Positions 1 through 9,321 of a stretch of 64,000 bases of DNA are shown here, in pieces. Under the pieces are notes generated by a model. That model was not told where the DNA came from. It worked only from the letters and a program-made list of their open reading frames with translations, and made no database searches. The translations under genes were made by a program, and so were the position numbers. Origin of the DNA: Synaphobranchus kaupii (Eukaryota; Chordata; Actinopteri; Anguilliformes; Synaphobranchidae); the NCBI GenBank assembly GCA_029718625.1, contig CM056380.1:110862302-110926301 (forward strand), read 5' to 3'. Each line of letters opens with the position of its first letter. Position 1 is the stretch's first letter.

Positions 1-1490
1 TTGCTAGTTAGACGGCGAGTTTTTTGAGCGCTAAGCACAGCGCAACGTGCAAATGGGCTGAATTTAGGCTCTTCATTAATTATAGGTGTGTCTTGGGTGT
101 AACATGCAATAATCCAATCAAAATGTCATATCCCATTCCCTTTAAAAGCCTGCTTTTCCACCTTGGTGGATTGCTTATATGATGGCGAAACAGACATGCT
201 CGTGCGTGTGTAGTGCGAGCAAGGAATAGGCTATATGGATCAATAGTATGATCAATATTATTTGGACTAACCATTATGAAGCGTTTTAATATACACAATA
301 GGCTAATAATCTTTAACATTAGGCTTTAACATCGGCACACGTTCCTGGTAATTCCCAACAGTGCTGTTAAATTTTGTTAAAAGCACCTGCAACAGCTGAG
401 AATAAGCTACCAGAATATTAATATCATATATACCATTATTTTGCCTTAATGACGACACTAGTAAATACACTAAAGCTGTCAAGTTGGGAACCCATAGGTT
501 CACACATATTTTCCCTTGTTTTATAATGTCCTGCTTATGGAAATGTGACCAACCTGTTTTACTGGTAGCGTAGGCGAATGCTTTAGAATAATTAAGTCCA
601 CTTTCCCAGGAAGACCATGAAAAGTGTGATTTACAGCAGGGGAAACAGACCTGCTCCTGCATGAAGTTTAAGCACATGCAGAGAATGGCATTAAAATTAA
701 TTGTGTAATGTGCTGCAAATTTGTTTTCTTTTCTAATTAGACTATTAGTTCTCTTTAAAATAGTTTCAGCTGGGTTTTAATAAGATGAGAGTATGGAAAC
801 CTGGTCACTGTAATTAAAAAAATCTGAAATTTAAATGAATCTCCGCTTTTTAACCGTAGACTATCGAAAAAACCTTATGCACAGCGAATCCCGGGGACTG
901 TAGCCTGGGCTATTTGAAAAACAATACACTGGACAAGGTTTTGAATTTTTTTCAGTCAAAACTATTCTATTTACTTACTGAAGTGAGCTGTAGCCTATTG
1001 TAATGACATCTGAAGCGCATTTTCAGAACTCAAATGTCCGTCTATTGCAGTGCGAGACTTTTCCATTGAATGACAATTCACGCATTAATGACAATTTGCA
1101 CATTAGGCTTGATATAGGTGTTATCAGCAAAGTTTTAATGGATAGCAATTGTCCCGTAACAGAAGATTGTCCCCCCCAGAAGATTACAGGAATTATTGGC
1201 AAATATAGGCTAAATCATAGCTTGATCCAGGATAATTGTGAATAGTCTATACTTGTAACCTTACACGAACCATCGCACATCGCCTGGATGTTGACGGAGT
1301 AGTCTGAAAGCAATTTAATGTGGCATTCCCCTTCGCTGAGGGACAGGTAGACCTGTGGACCCTTTTATTATTAGGAATTTTTTGATATAGCCTACACAAT
1401 AATAATATTTCACATTGTAATCTTGATATTTTTAGTCATGCTTGTGCACGCCCCTGTGTGTAACAGAGAGGAGGGTGTACGCGCGTTGCG
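1..1490. mobile_element. Diverged partial copy of the long-arm transposon at 9.3-11.8 kb
   Basis: From about position 110 the sequence parallels 10124-11520 in the same order and orientation. Shared blocks include the CATATCCCATTCCCTTT start, the GGCTATATGGATCAATAGTA block, the TTATAATGTCCTGCTTATGG block and the GACATCTGAAGCGCATTTTC block. Indels are scattered throughout, for example about 150 bp present at 10360-10500 but absent here. Similarity fades near 1490. The copy lies in plpp4 intron 3 and runs off the left edge of the window. I see no intact coding sequence in it. Confidence 0.65.
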
Positions 1491-3477
1491 CGTGCTTAAA
1501 AAAGATTTTAACTTACTTACTTTAACTTGAACAGTAGTATCATTCTAACTCATGTTTGATCGACCAGCGTTAAATCCTATTCCGAAAACTGATCTCCCAC
1601 ACCATTTGGCATTCACTTCAGCACGTCTCACCTAAATGAATAGCCATACTCGTCAGAGCAGTAAATTTAATCTCTTCGCCCTGTCCGGGGATTTGCTTGT
1701 TGGTAATAAGCCTCATTATTACACAAACAAGTCCCAGGGAGCCTGTTCTATTGAACACTAAGAAAATTGCCGACAAAGAGCAGAAGAACTTCTGCTTTCA
1801 GTTTTCATTACAGTGCGTATTTGCATTGCTTTCCTTAAAGGAAAAATAGAGAAAAAAAATAGTACACTGCAAATAATCTTCGTGGTTTGCCTCAGTTTAA
1901 AAGCTAATTGAATTCTCGGTCGTGTTGAACTGGTCTCATTACGTTTTTTGCCTCTCTTTGATGTGTTGAGCCATTCCATATAACAAGCTGTTTAATGACC
2001 GCGCGCGGTTCCAGTCTGCTGCCGTCAGGATCCGGAGATAATTCCGCTCTGCTCCAGTGACCGCCTTGGGAGGGAAAGGGGGTTATTATTGCGAAAGCCG
2101 TCACCATCATACAGTCTCGCCAACCTCAGCAGCTTCCAAATGAGCTGTTTACTTCATCTGTTTAAAGTTAGCGAGAGTTTGATTCAGTACAAAAGTGAAA
2201 TGCCCGACTAAAAATGCAGCTTTCAATTTTCATTCAATTTTTATTCAATCAACAGCCAGCCTGTTTACGAATTAAAAGAGAAATAGTACATAATTTATTT
2301 TAAAAAATAATAATTGAAATTGATGCCAGCTTGAAATGCTATTCAGTTGTATTTCAATGTCTTATTTATCAACCCATTTATGAAACTGTCAGTTTGAATT
2401 GGCCAATGATGCTTTCACTACTGTGGGCGGAACTGATTAAAATATATGTTCAGCGATAAACATAGCACTAGCTTTCCTGTATCACACAGTAACAAAGCAA
2501 GACTGTCCACTTGGTTTTATTTACAGCGGGCCACTTTGTTGCTACAGTATACTTGCTCCATAGACCCTGTTGGCTCTGTGGTTTTCTCTGCTGCAGGATA
2601 ATGCTAGTGGCCAGTTTGATGCTACAGTATACTTGCTCCATAGACCCTGTTGGCTCTGTGGGTTTCTCTGCTGCAGGATAATGATAGTGGCCAGTTTGAT
2701 GGTGGCTCAGAATTAAATTGGACCTTTTGTTGTTTTCTCTGACTTTTGGGGTGAAACTTTTTTTACTGGTGGACAGAATTATACTGCTGTGTAGTTGATG
2801 ACAGGGGTACAGTGGGATCACATTGCTTGCTTTTCTTCACAGTAATATTTCACATTTTGTGACTCAAGACAGATTGTTCCAGAGGGAAGCCTGTAGTCAA
2901 GGAGTGGGAGGGGCGGGGTGGAACGAGAGCTCCTACCCCTTTGTCATTCAAAACCTGACCTTCAGGGCTGTAGACAACGGCTGCCTCACCTCGTTATGTG
3001 AAAATCAGCCCAGGAGTTTCTAGTTGAGGCCCTTTACAAATGCAGTCTGCAGTGCCATGAGGAAAAGGGATACATTAGTCAGCAGAACTGCCGCACGCCA
3101 TTTTATGAGTTGTTTTCTGGTTTCCCCCAGCCTTACGACAGTGAATTTTCAGTACTTGTTTGCCTCTTGTTTCTTTTATTTCTTGTTGTTGTTTTTTTAA
3201 CTTATTTTATGCACTTCCTACCTAATAAGTCAAAAAGAGCCATTGGTCTGAGAAGCCATGGATTTTCAGTCTAATCCAATCCTCGTCCGGCACAGTGGTC
3301 ACGCTCATCACTGCTCCCCAGCCGCTTCAACTGAAATGAGACCTGAAGACCCTCATCTGGTCATGTCTAGTCACCTCTAGAGATGCAGCCATCACGACAC
3401 TGAAATGTCTGATTAATTACTGCAAGCCACTCTGTCTGCCCTCAACCTCTTTCTCTCTGTTTGTGTCTGATTTACAG
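1491..3477 (+). other. plpp4: plpp4 intron 3 (partial), no gene recognised
   Basis: No convincing exon, including none matching the residues expected upstream of exon 4. The recognisable structure is an 80-bp tandem duplication at about 2527-2700. The final 60 bases hold the pyrimidine tract and CAG acceptor of exon 4. Confidence 0.5.
2527..2700. repeat. 80-bp direct duplication
   Basis: Two adjacent near-identical copies contain GCTACAGTATACTTGCTCCA at about 2541 and 2621. They differ at only a few positions. Confidence 0.8.
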
Positions 3478-3541
3478 CTGTGTCTCTGGCCCTCGCTTTG
3501 AATGGAGTCTTCACCAATACCATCAAATTGATAGTTGGCAG
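3478..3541 (+). CDS. plpp4: plpp4 coding exon 4 (PAP2 family, internal exon)
   Basis: This 64-nt exon lies between a CAG acceptor (3475-3477, after a TC-rich tract) and a GTAAAA donor at 3542. It reads (A)VSLALALNGVFTNTIKLIVG and ends with two bases of a split Arg codon. That is a transmembrane helix followed by the start of PAP2 motif 1 (K-x6-R-P), which is completed in the next exon. The order and phase match vertebrate phospholipid phosphatase 4/5, integral membrane enzymes that dephosphorylate lipid phosphates such as phosphatidate and diacylglycerol pyrophosphate. The C-terminus at 38.5 kb decides for PLPP4. The numbering assumes the usual seven-exon gene, with exons 1-3 upstream of the window. 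A (TA)n run and a hairpin element follow directly in the intron. Confidence 0.93.
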
Positions 3542-3555
3542 GTAAAACAATATGC

Positions 3556-3584
3556 ATATATTATATATATATTATATATACGTG

Positions 3585-3622
<38 letters not shown>
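3556..3622. repeat. (TA)n microsatellite
   Basis: A slightly interrupted TA repeat just after the exon 4 donor site, followed within about 15 bases by the hairpin element. Confidence 0.9.
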
Positions 3623-3623
<1 letters not shown>

Positions 3624-3636
3624 TACAGTATATTAC

Positions 3637-3792
3637 ATCAGATCAAAAATGTCTACGACGTAAAAAAAGCCAAGTTACTCACGCATAGCCTATATAGCGC
3701 TGTCTATAAGTCCTTAATTCCATAGACATCACTATATAGGCTATGCGTGAGTAACTTGGCTTTTTTTACGTCGTAAACGTTTTTGATCTGAT
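3637..3792. repeat. Near-perfect 60-bp inverted repeat (hairpin/fold-back MITE)
   Basis: Bases 3637-3696 and 3733-3792 are reverse complements over 60 positions with about two mismatches, and the spacer is about 36 bases. The arms share GCCAAGTTACTCACGCATAG and its complement. This is most likely a fold-back MITE next to the TA repeat. I could not define a target duplication. Confidence 0.85.
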
Positions 3793-3796
3793 ATCA

Positions 3797-5040
3797 CTTA
3801 TTTTTTATAGGTAACTAATGATGAATAATGCATGAAGATAAACACGGAGAGAGACATGCATTCCAGAGAAATGCATGCAGACATTTGCGTAACCATAACG
3901 CCCTCTATTGACAAGACTGAGAACAGTTATTATCCTATTACAGACAGCACACAATTACATTAAAAGAGTTTGTAGATGAGCAGTATTTAATGTGTAATGA
4001 AACACAATGAACAGATTATTTATGGATCATGAAGAAGCATGTAAATTAATGAACCAAGTCTATATGGAGACATGCATGCACAATGGGCTAGACGCAAACA
4101 CATTCTAGCTGAAAGACATACAGCCTAAATAGCTAGTACAGCCTAAATAGTTTGCATCAGTAAAATATGGAAATACAGTTTTAAAATAGGGCTATTAGTA
4201 TTCTATAGAAAATGAAATACATTTAACGTTAGGCTATTCAACACTGGATTGCTGGATGCGTAACTCCAACCTTCCATGTGTGGGCTACGTGCTAGCGAGC
4301 GAGTGAGCGAGCGAGTGAATTCATAAGCACAACAGAACACCTTCACAGTGTTTTTTCCCGTAGTGCAGAACGTTACCTGTGGGAAATGTTTTGGTAGGCT
4401 ACCGGACAGCAGGTTTAGTTTAGTTTTCTGTAGTGCAATGAATGTATGCTATAAGGCATGTTGATTCACTTCGTAGTAGCCTAGCTTGTATCTGCTTCCT
4501 GACTAGAAGCAGTCTGACGTTTCTCTGGCAACAGTAACATTGGCTAACAAGCTTAATTGGACAACGCATATTTCCCAGGAATTTTAGCCAGAAAGAAAAC
4601 AATAGGTACTACTAAGAAAGTACATACCAGAGATTCTTCTTTTTATTATTAGAATTAAAAGTGTTTCCAGTAAGCTACATTATCTGCAGAGTAGCAGAGA
4701 CTAGAGCCACATTCAGAGGCTATTGTTTTTTTTGTTTTTTAAAGTGACTAACCATGAATCAGATATGTTTGGGGAATTGGCGGTTTATAAATCCGATCTC
4801 TAAAGCATTGTTACTTATAGTAGCTAGGTTATCGTCAATTCTTAATGTAGGCTATTATCGTAAATTCTTAATTTTCCTAGTAGTTAATTTTATGGTGACA
4901 TTGTGTTATGTGTGAAAAGGATAAAGTGAACAGAGCTGAAGTGAAGTAATTAATGAATAAAGAAATGTTGGCCGAGGCAAGGGTACGTTGAGGTTCGGTT
5001 TCCACAGTCAGTCAGTCATGACCGCAAGAGCAGAGCATAA
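3797..5040. other. plpp4: Intron 4 sequence with no recognised element
   Basis: AT-rich sequence with no exon or repeat family that I can name. A short GAGCGAGTGAGCGAGC-type run lies near 4295. Confidence 0.4.
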
Positions 5041-5088
5041 CACCCTCCCCAAACCAGACAAGAGTGAGCGTCCGGTTTGGGGAGGGTG
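5041..5088. repeat. 18-bp inverted repeat (short hairpin)
   Basis: CACCCTCCCCAAACCAGA at 5041-5058 and its reverse complement at 5071-5088, with one mismatch and a 12-base loop. Confidence 0.8.
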
Positions 5089-5255
5089 TGATATACTACA
5101 AGTGAAATACAAGTGAAACATTGAACAGTTAATATTGGAAACCTCTTTTGCCTTTCCAATAAAAATACGTTAATGTGTTAATGTGAAAATAATGACAGTC
5201 TAAGAAATTAAAAGTACTTAACAGTTGCACATTGTTTTTGTGGAAAATAAGCATG

Positions 5256-5326
5256 TGCCCTGCTGGGCTCAAACCCAGAGCCCTCTGTGTGAGAGACAAC
5301 CGCTCTAACCATTAGGCCATAGTAGC
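5256..5326 (-). tRNA. tRNA-like pseudogene or SINE head (Glu-CTC-like)
   Basis: On the minus strand there is an A-box-like TGGCCTAATGG, an anticodon arm whose loop would read CTCTCAC (anticodon CTC), and a B-box-like GGTTTGAGCCC in a well-paired T arm (CTGGG/CCCAG). The two acceptor strands do not pair, so a functional tRNA is unlikely. It is better read as a tRNA pseudogene or the head of a SINE. Confidence 0.5.
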
Positions 5327-5371
5327 TTCTTGGAAAGCATGAAGCCATTAGCTATATTAACATTAAAAAAC

Positions 5372-5432
5372 ATTAGTATGAAGCGTTTTTATTGGGCGAT
5401 AAGCTTAAGCGTTTTTATTGGGCGATAAGCTT
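5372..5432. repeat. 26-bp tandem duplication
   Basis: AAGCGTTTTTATTGGGCGAT plus AAGCTT occurs twice in succession. Confidence 0.8.
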
Positions 5433-5796
5433 GATGAGTAGATATACAGACCATACCCTCAAAGAATAATTCTCCCCATTGGATAACATCGCGACGGATG
5501 CAGGCAGTTTGGCAGGAAAAATAGGAAGAAGAAGAAGAAGAGGAAGGAGAAAAACGGCAAAATAACCCAAGTTTGGGGCTTTAGTGTGTGGATGTGTGAA
5601 GTTGTATCTGAATGCTGTGTGGTTACATGAGGTCAGAACATACAGAAGTTAATGTTTTAAGGGCTGAGAGTCTATGGTCATTGTGGTTACTTCTGTAGAA
5701 AACCCTGAAAAGTGCCAAACTCGGTGCTGTATAGGTATGGGGCATGCCCCACCAAGCCGTAACTTGGCGGATGGCATACCTGCCATCCCAATTACA

Positions 5797-5990
5797 GGCA
5801 TTTAGCAGATGCTCTTATCCAGAGTGACTTACACAGCATTTGCATTTATACATAGTATCCATTTCTACAGCTGGATATACACTGAAGCAATGCAGGTGAA
5901 GCACCTTGCTCAAGGGTATAACCGCAGACTCCTACCCGGGGATTGAACTTGCAACCTTTCGGTTACAAGCCCAGTTCCTTAACTATTACA
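5797..5990 (-). mobile_element. tRNA-derived SINE
   Basis: The left part GGCATTTAGCAGATGCTCTT, the middle CACCTTGCTCAAGGGTATAA and the right tRNA-like part form a SINE body that I recognise as common in teleost genomes. The tRNA-related head is at the right on the minus strand: TAGTTAAGG A-box region and GTTCAATCC B-box. The element is therefore inserted antisense to plpp4, about 90 bp before exon 5. Confidence 0.75.
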
Positions 5991-6079
5991 CACATACATA
6001 CCTATACGATATATCATGGCAACAATTAAATAGTTTGTGTTCAGCATGTATGATTATGGGTTTGTGCTGCCCCTTACAG

Positions 6080-6204
6080 GCCGAGGCCGGACTATTTCCA
6101 TCGTTGTTTCCCAGACGGACAGGTCAACACAAAGATGCTGTGCACAGGCGAGCCAGACCTGGTGGCTGAGGGGCGCAAGAGTTTTCCCAGCAGCCATTCC
6201 TCCT
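6080..6204 (+). CDS. plpp4: plpp4 coding exon 5 (PAP2 motifs 1 and 2)
   Basis: This 125-nt exon follows CCCTTACAG (ends 6079) and precedes a strong GTGAGT donor at 6205. Its first base completes the Arg codon left by exon 4, giving KLIVGRPRP, the K-x6-R-P phosphate-binding motif. It continues [14 protein letters not shown], then [25 protein letters not shown] is the second PAP2 motif (PSGH in many family members). The glycine position varies in the PLPP4 branch, so Ser there does not mean loss of function. The His is the expected catalytic residue. The exon ends with one base of a split codon that exon 6 completes as Phe. A SINE lies about 90 bp upstream and a Harbinger-type MITE about 70 bp downstream, but the splice sites are intact. 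Confidence 0.95.
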
Positions 6205-6277
6205 GTGAGTTGCCAAAATGAACATTGACTCCCAATATCAGCTATGATGCTGACATCAACACCAGCATCAACCCTAA

Positions 6278-6602
6278 AGGCCCATCCACACCAAGAACAA
6301 TAACTATAACGATAACTAAAAATATATATTTTTAAAAATTGTTCTAACTCAAGTCCACAACACAACCATAACGACAACGACAGGACGAACGATATCGTTG
6401 GGATAATTTTCAGAGTGATTTGATGAACGATAGAAACACTGACAGCCAATAAAAATCCATCTGAATTTACATGCTGCCGACACAGCTGGAGTGCGCAGTG
6501 CAGCGTGTGCTTGGTGCCGCTGTTTACAGAACGTTATTTTTCATCAGTGTGAATGCTCACATCGTTATCGTTATAGTTATCGTTATTGGTGTGGACGGGC
6601 CT
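6278..6602. mobile_element. PIF/Harbinger-type MITE with TAA target duplication
   Basis: The termini AGGCCCATCCACACCAAGAA and its inverted counterpart ending GTGTGGACGGGCCT form terminal inverted repeats of about 40 bp with imperfect CGTTATAGTTATCG-type repeats. TAA flanks both sides (6275-6277 and 6603-6605), fitting the three-base TWA duplication of PIF/Harbinger. The 325-bp length has no coding capacity. Confidence 0.75.
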
Positions 6603-6605
6603 TAA

Positions 6606-9318
6606 CACTGACTCAGACCCACTGTCACTCAGACCCACACTGACACAGAGAGTCTCCAGATCAATACCTATCACTAACACCAACAATGCAATGACAATTC
6701 CCCAAATGAGCATTGACATATAACTCAACCCAGCTTTAAGTGCATGGCATGGTTGCACAAGGTTTTTTCTTAACTAGCTCTCTCCTCATTTTTGGCCGAT
6801 TTTCGTGAGCTTCTTCCTCTCTCGTCTTTGAAAGCAGTGAAACCTATTATCCCTTCTTTCTTTTCTTCTCACTCGCTGCCATTTCAGGTCAGCGGAATAA
6901 AGTCTGGGCTGAAATCAGATCTATCAGGCACTGTAATACCCGGGAGAACCTTTCCCCCAAAACTGTCTGTTCTTGCCCATAACCCAGCCTTTAATGGAAT
7001 ATGAAACTGGCTCCCCAGACCAGCAGCGAGGGCCTTTCTCTTTTAACAGGGGGAGTCGTGAACCAGCAGGTGATGAGTTTATTGGGGCAGACTGACAGGT
7101 TTTAGGTGCTGGAAATTGTTGTGTCATGTCCTCACCTGGCTGTGATCTCAGTTTGTGTGACCGCGGGATGCTGATATTTCTAACCCGCGTCGTTCATGTA
7201 GACTGCTCTTGATCGAGTAGGCGGATGTGAGTTCATTATCTCTCGTTTCTCTGTGCTTTCAGCTGCTCTTTGATTTGTATTTGCGTATATTTTGGCGGTT
7301 CACCAATCCTGTTTCAGGTACCGTAGGCTATAAAGTCTCTGGATCAAGAGAGCAATTTGAAGTTTCCTATTTGTGTGCAGTTACTCATTTTGATTTCAGC
7401 AAATTATTTTTTTACTACTCACCACTATTATTTTTTTCCAGGGTCCTTCCTGCCTATAAAAACAATCTGACACCATCATTTATTTGAAGTAGGAAAATAC
7501 GACTAAACCATTTATGTCCCATTGTTTGCATAGTATTAATTGTGTGACAGTAATTGTGTTATTTTTCAGATTCTAAATGGAAATTTGGTTTGAGGCCCTC
7601 TTTTGAACAAAACAAAAAATGGCTGTTGCATATCATTCTGGTTGCATATCAACATCGATTGTGAAACATAACTGCTCTAAGGGGCTCTTGTAGAGTATCT
7701 GAACCACACTTTTGTCAAACAATATTAAACAAACACAACACAGATTAGATTCATATTCCAGATAAGAATTGACACGAGAGAATTACCTTAATGTGCTGTG
7801 GTACTAAAGCTATATGGAAAACAATTAAAGCCACAGTCTGGGGATTATGGTGTGCTAGAATTGCATTGTTATTTTGTAATAATAAAAGTGAATAGCTAAA
7901 CAAACATCCTCAAGGGAAATTATATAATGATTCTCATTAAATTGATATGGACAGTGATTTAATCAGGAAGATGGTAAAGAAACAGTTTGGTCAGAGTAAA
8001 GTGAGATCCACCTGAAAAGAAAAAAGAAAATCATCTTTATTACTTTCTCAGGAAGTTTCTTTCTCATTTTAGGGACCTTTTCCTCTGAGTCCTCTGGTGT
8101 CCAGATAACGTAGCGGGTTTTGATCATTCTCAGACTCAGACTGTGACACTTAGAGCCCAGGGACGAATCCTCCACAACAGATGGTTTGAATGGGCTTTGG
8201 TGTCTGAGTGCAGATTGCACCCTCTGAGGCCATTTAGACTGTGCTGTAAAAGGCCTCATCAAATCTCCGTTGTCATTATAGCTAGCAATTCTTACCATGG
8301 ATACGCTTCCCATTATATCCAACAGCACTGACCTCAGACACATCTGCTGTTATTAACGCAATGGTCACATAGACCAAACTTCCACATAAGTATGTTTTTG
8401 GCAGAAATGCTTGAAGGAATACATGTGAAGCATGTTTACTTGCTCTTCTTCACCTGTTTTTGATATACTCCTAGATGGACTTTCTACCATATCTTTTTGC
8501 CATACCTGCAGTACTGACCGTGGGTACTGACTCCATTATGTTTGGCAGTACCGGCTTTGGATAAAGACTCCATTATATGTGGGGGAGAGATAACTGCTGA
8601 CAGAGACAGACTCCATTGCGTTTGCCAGTACAAACTAGTGATGTGGCCTGCATTACATCAGGCAGTACGGATCATAAATATAATGCTCCTGTCTGAGGTG
8701 CAGTTTATCTTAATAATGTATCTCAGAATACACCTTAGGCGGCGTTTGAACAGACTTTGATAAGAACGTTCCCACGCCACATCCTTCATCTTATTAAACA
8801 GATAATAAATCGCCTGACTTGTATTTTGTCAGACATTAAATGAAGGGTTGATCTTTGGTAGAAAATTTTAGACCCCGCCTCCCCCCAGAAACTCTTTTTA
8901 CAGGTATAAAAAAAAAAACACACACACCCAGCTAACATAGAGAATTAAATTTCCGTTGGCTGTGCAACCATTTTTATTTTCCTTGTCTGTCGGCCCTCAG
9001 GTGCGAGCATTTTGGAAGCAGCTCTGCAGTGTGATATCGGTCCTCTGCCTAATTGCTTTATGGTTTATTATGTCAGTGCGAAATAAACAGACCTTCTGGA
9101 GGGGGCAGAGGGGGGGCAGCCATATGCCACACGGTTTGGTGTGAAGGCCACTGATTCCCCCTGTGCTCTCCAACACCTGTCTGCATCTGATAGTGCTGGA
9201 GGCGTGCCCGCATCCCAAGTGTGTCCCCACATCACTCAAGTGTGTCCCACGTCCCTCAGGTGTGTCCCTTAGGCGAATCTGTATTACACAGGTATACACA
9301 GCGTTCCCATGGAAACAC
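6606..9318 (+). other. plpp4: plpp4 intron 5, proximal part, no gene or named repeat
   Basis: Read on both strands without finding a convincing exon. The open frames here are short and lack recognisable domains. A short A/CA run lies near 8907. Confidence 0.4.
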
Positions 9319-9321
9319 CTG

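Noticed and set aside
1003..1245. 80-codon ORF near the left edge as an upstream plpp4 exon
   Set aside because: The translation does not match the expected plpp4 residues, and the segment is part of the transposon copy repeated at 11 kb.
3461..3688. 75-codon + strand ORF over exon 4
   Set aside because: Wrong frame relative to the spliced plpp4 reading frame; it continues into TA repeat and hairpin.
6054..6449. 131-codon minus-strand ORF overlapping exon 5
   Set aside because: Antisense shadow of plpp4 exon 5 and of the Harbinger MITE; no homology.
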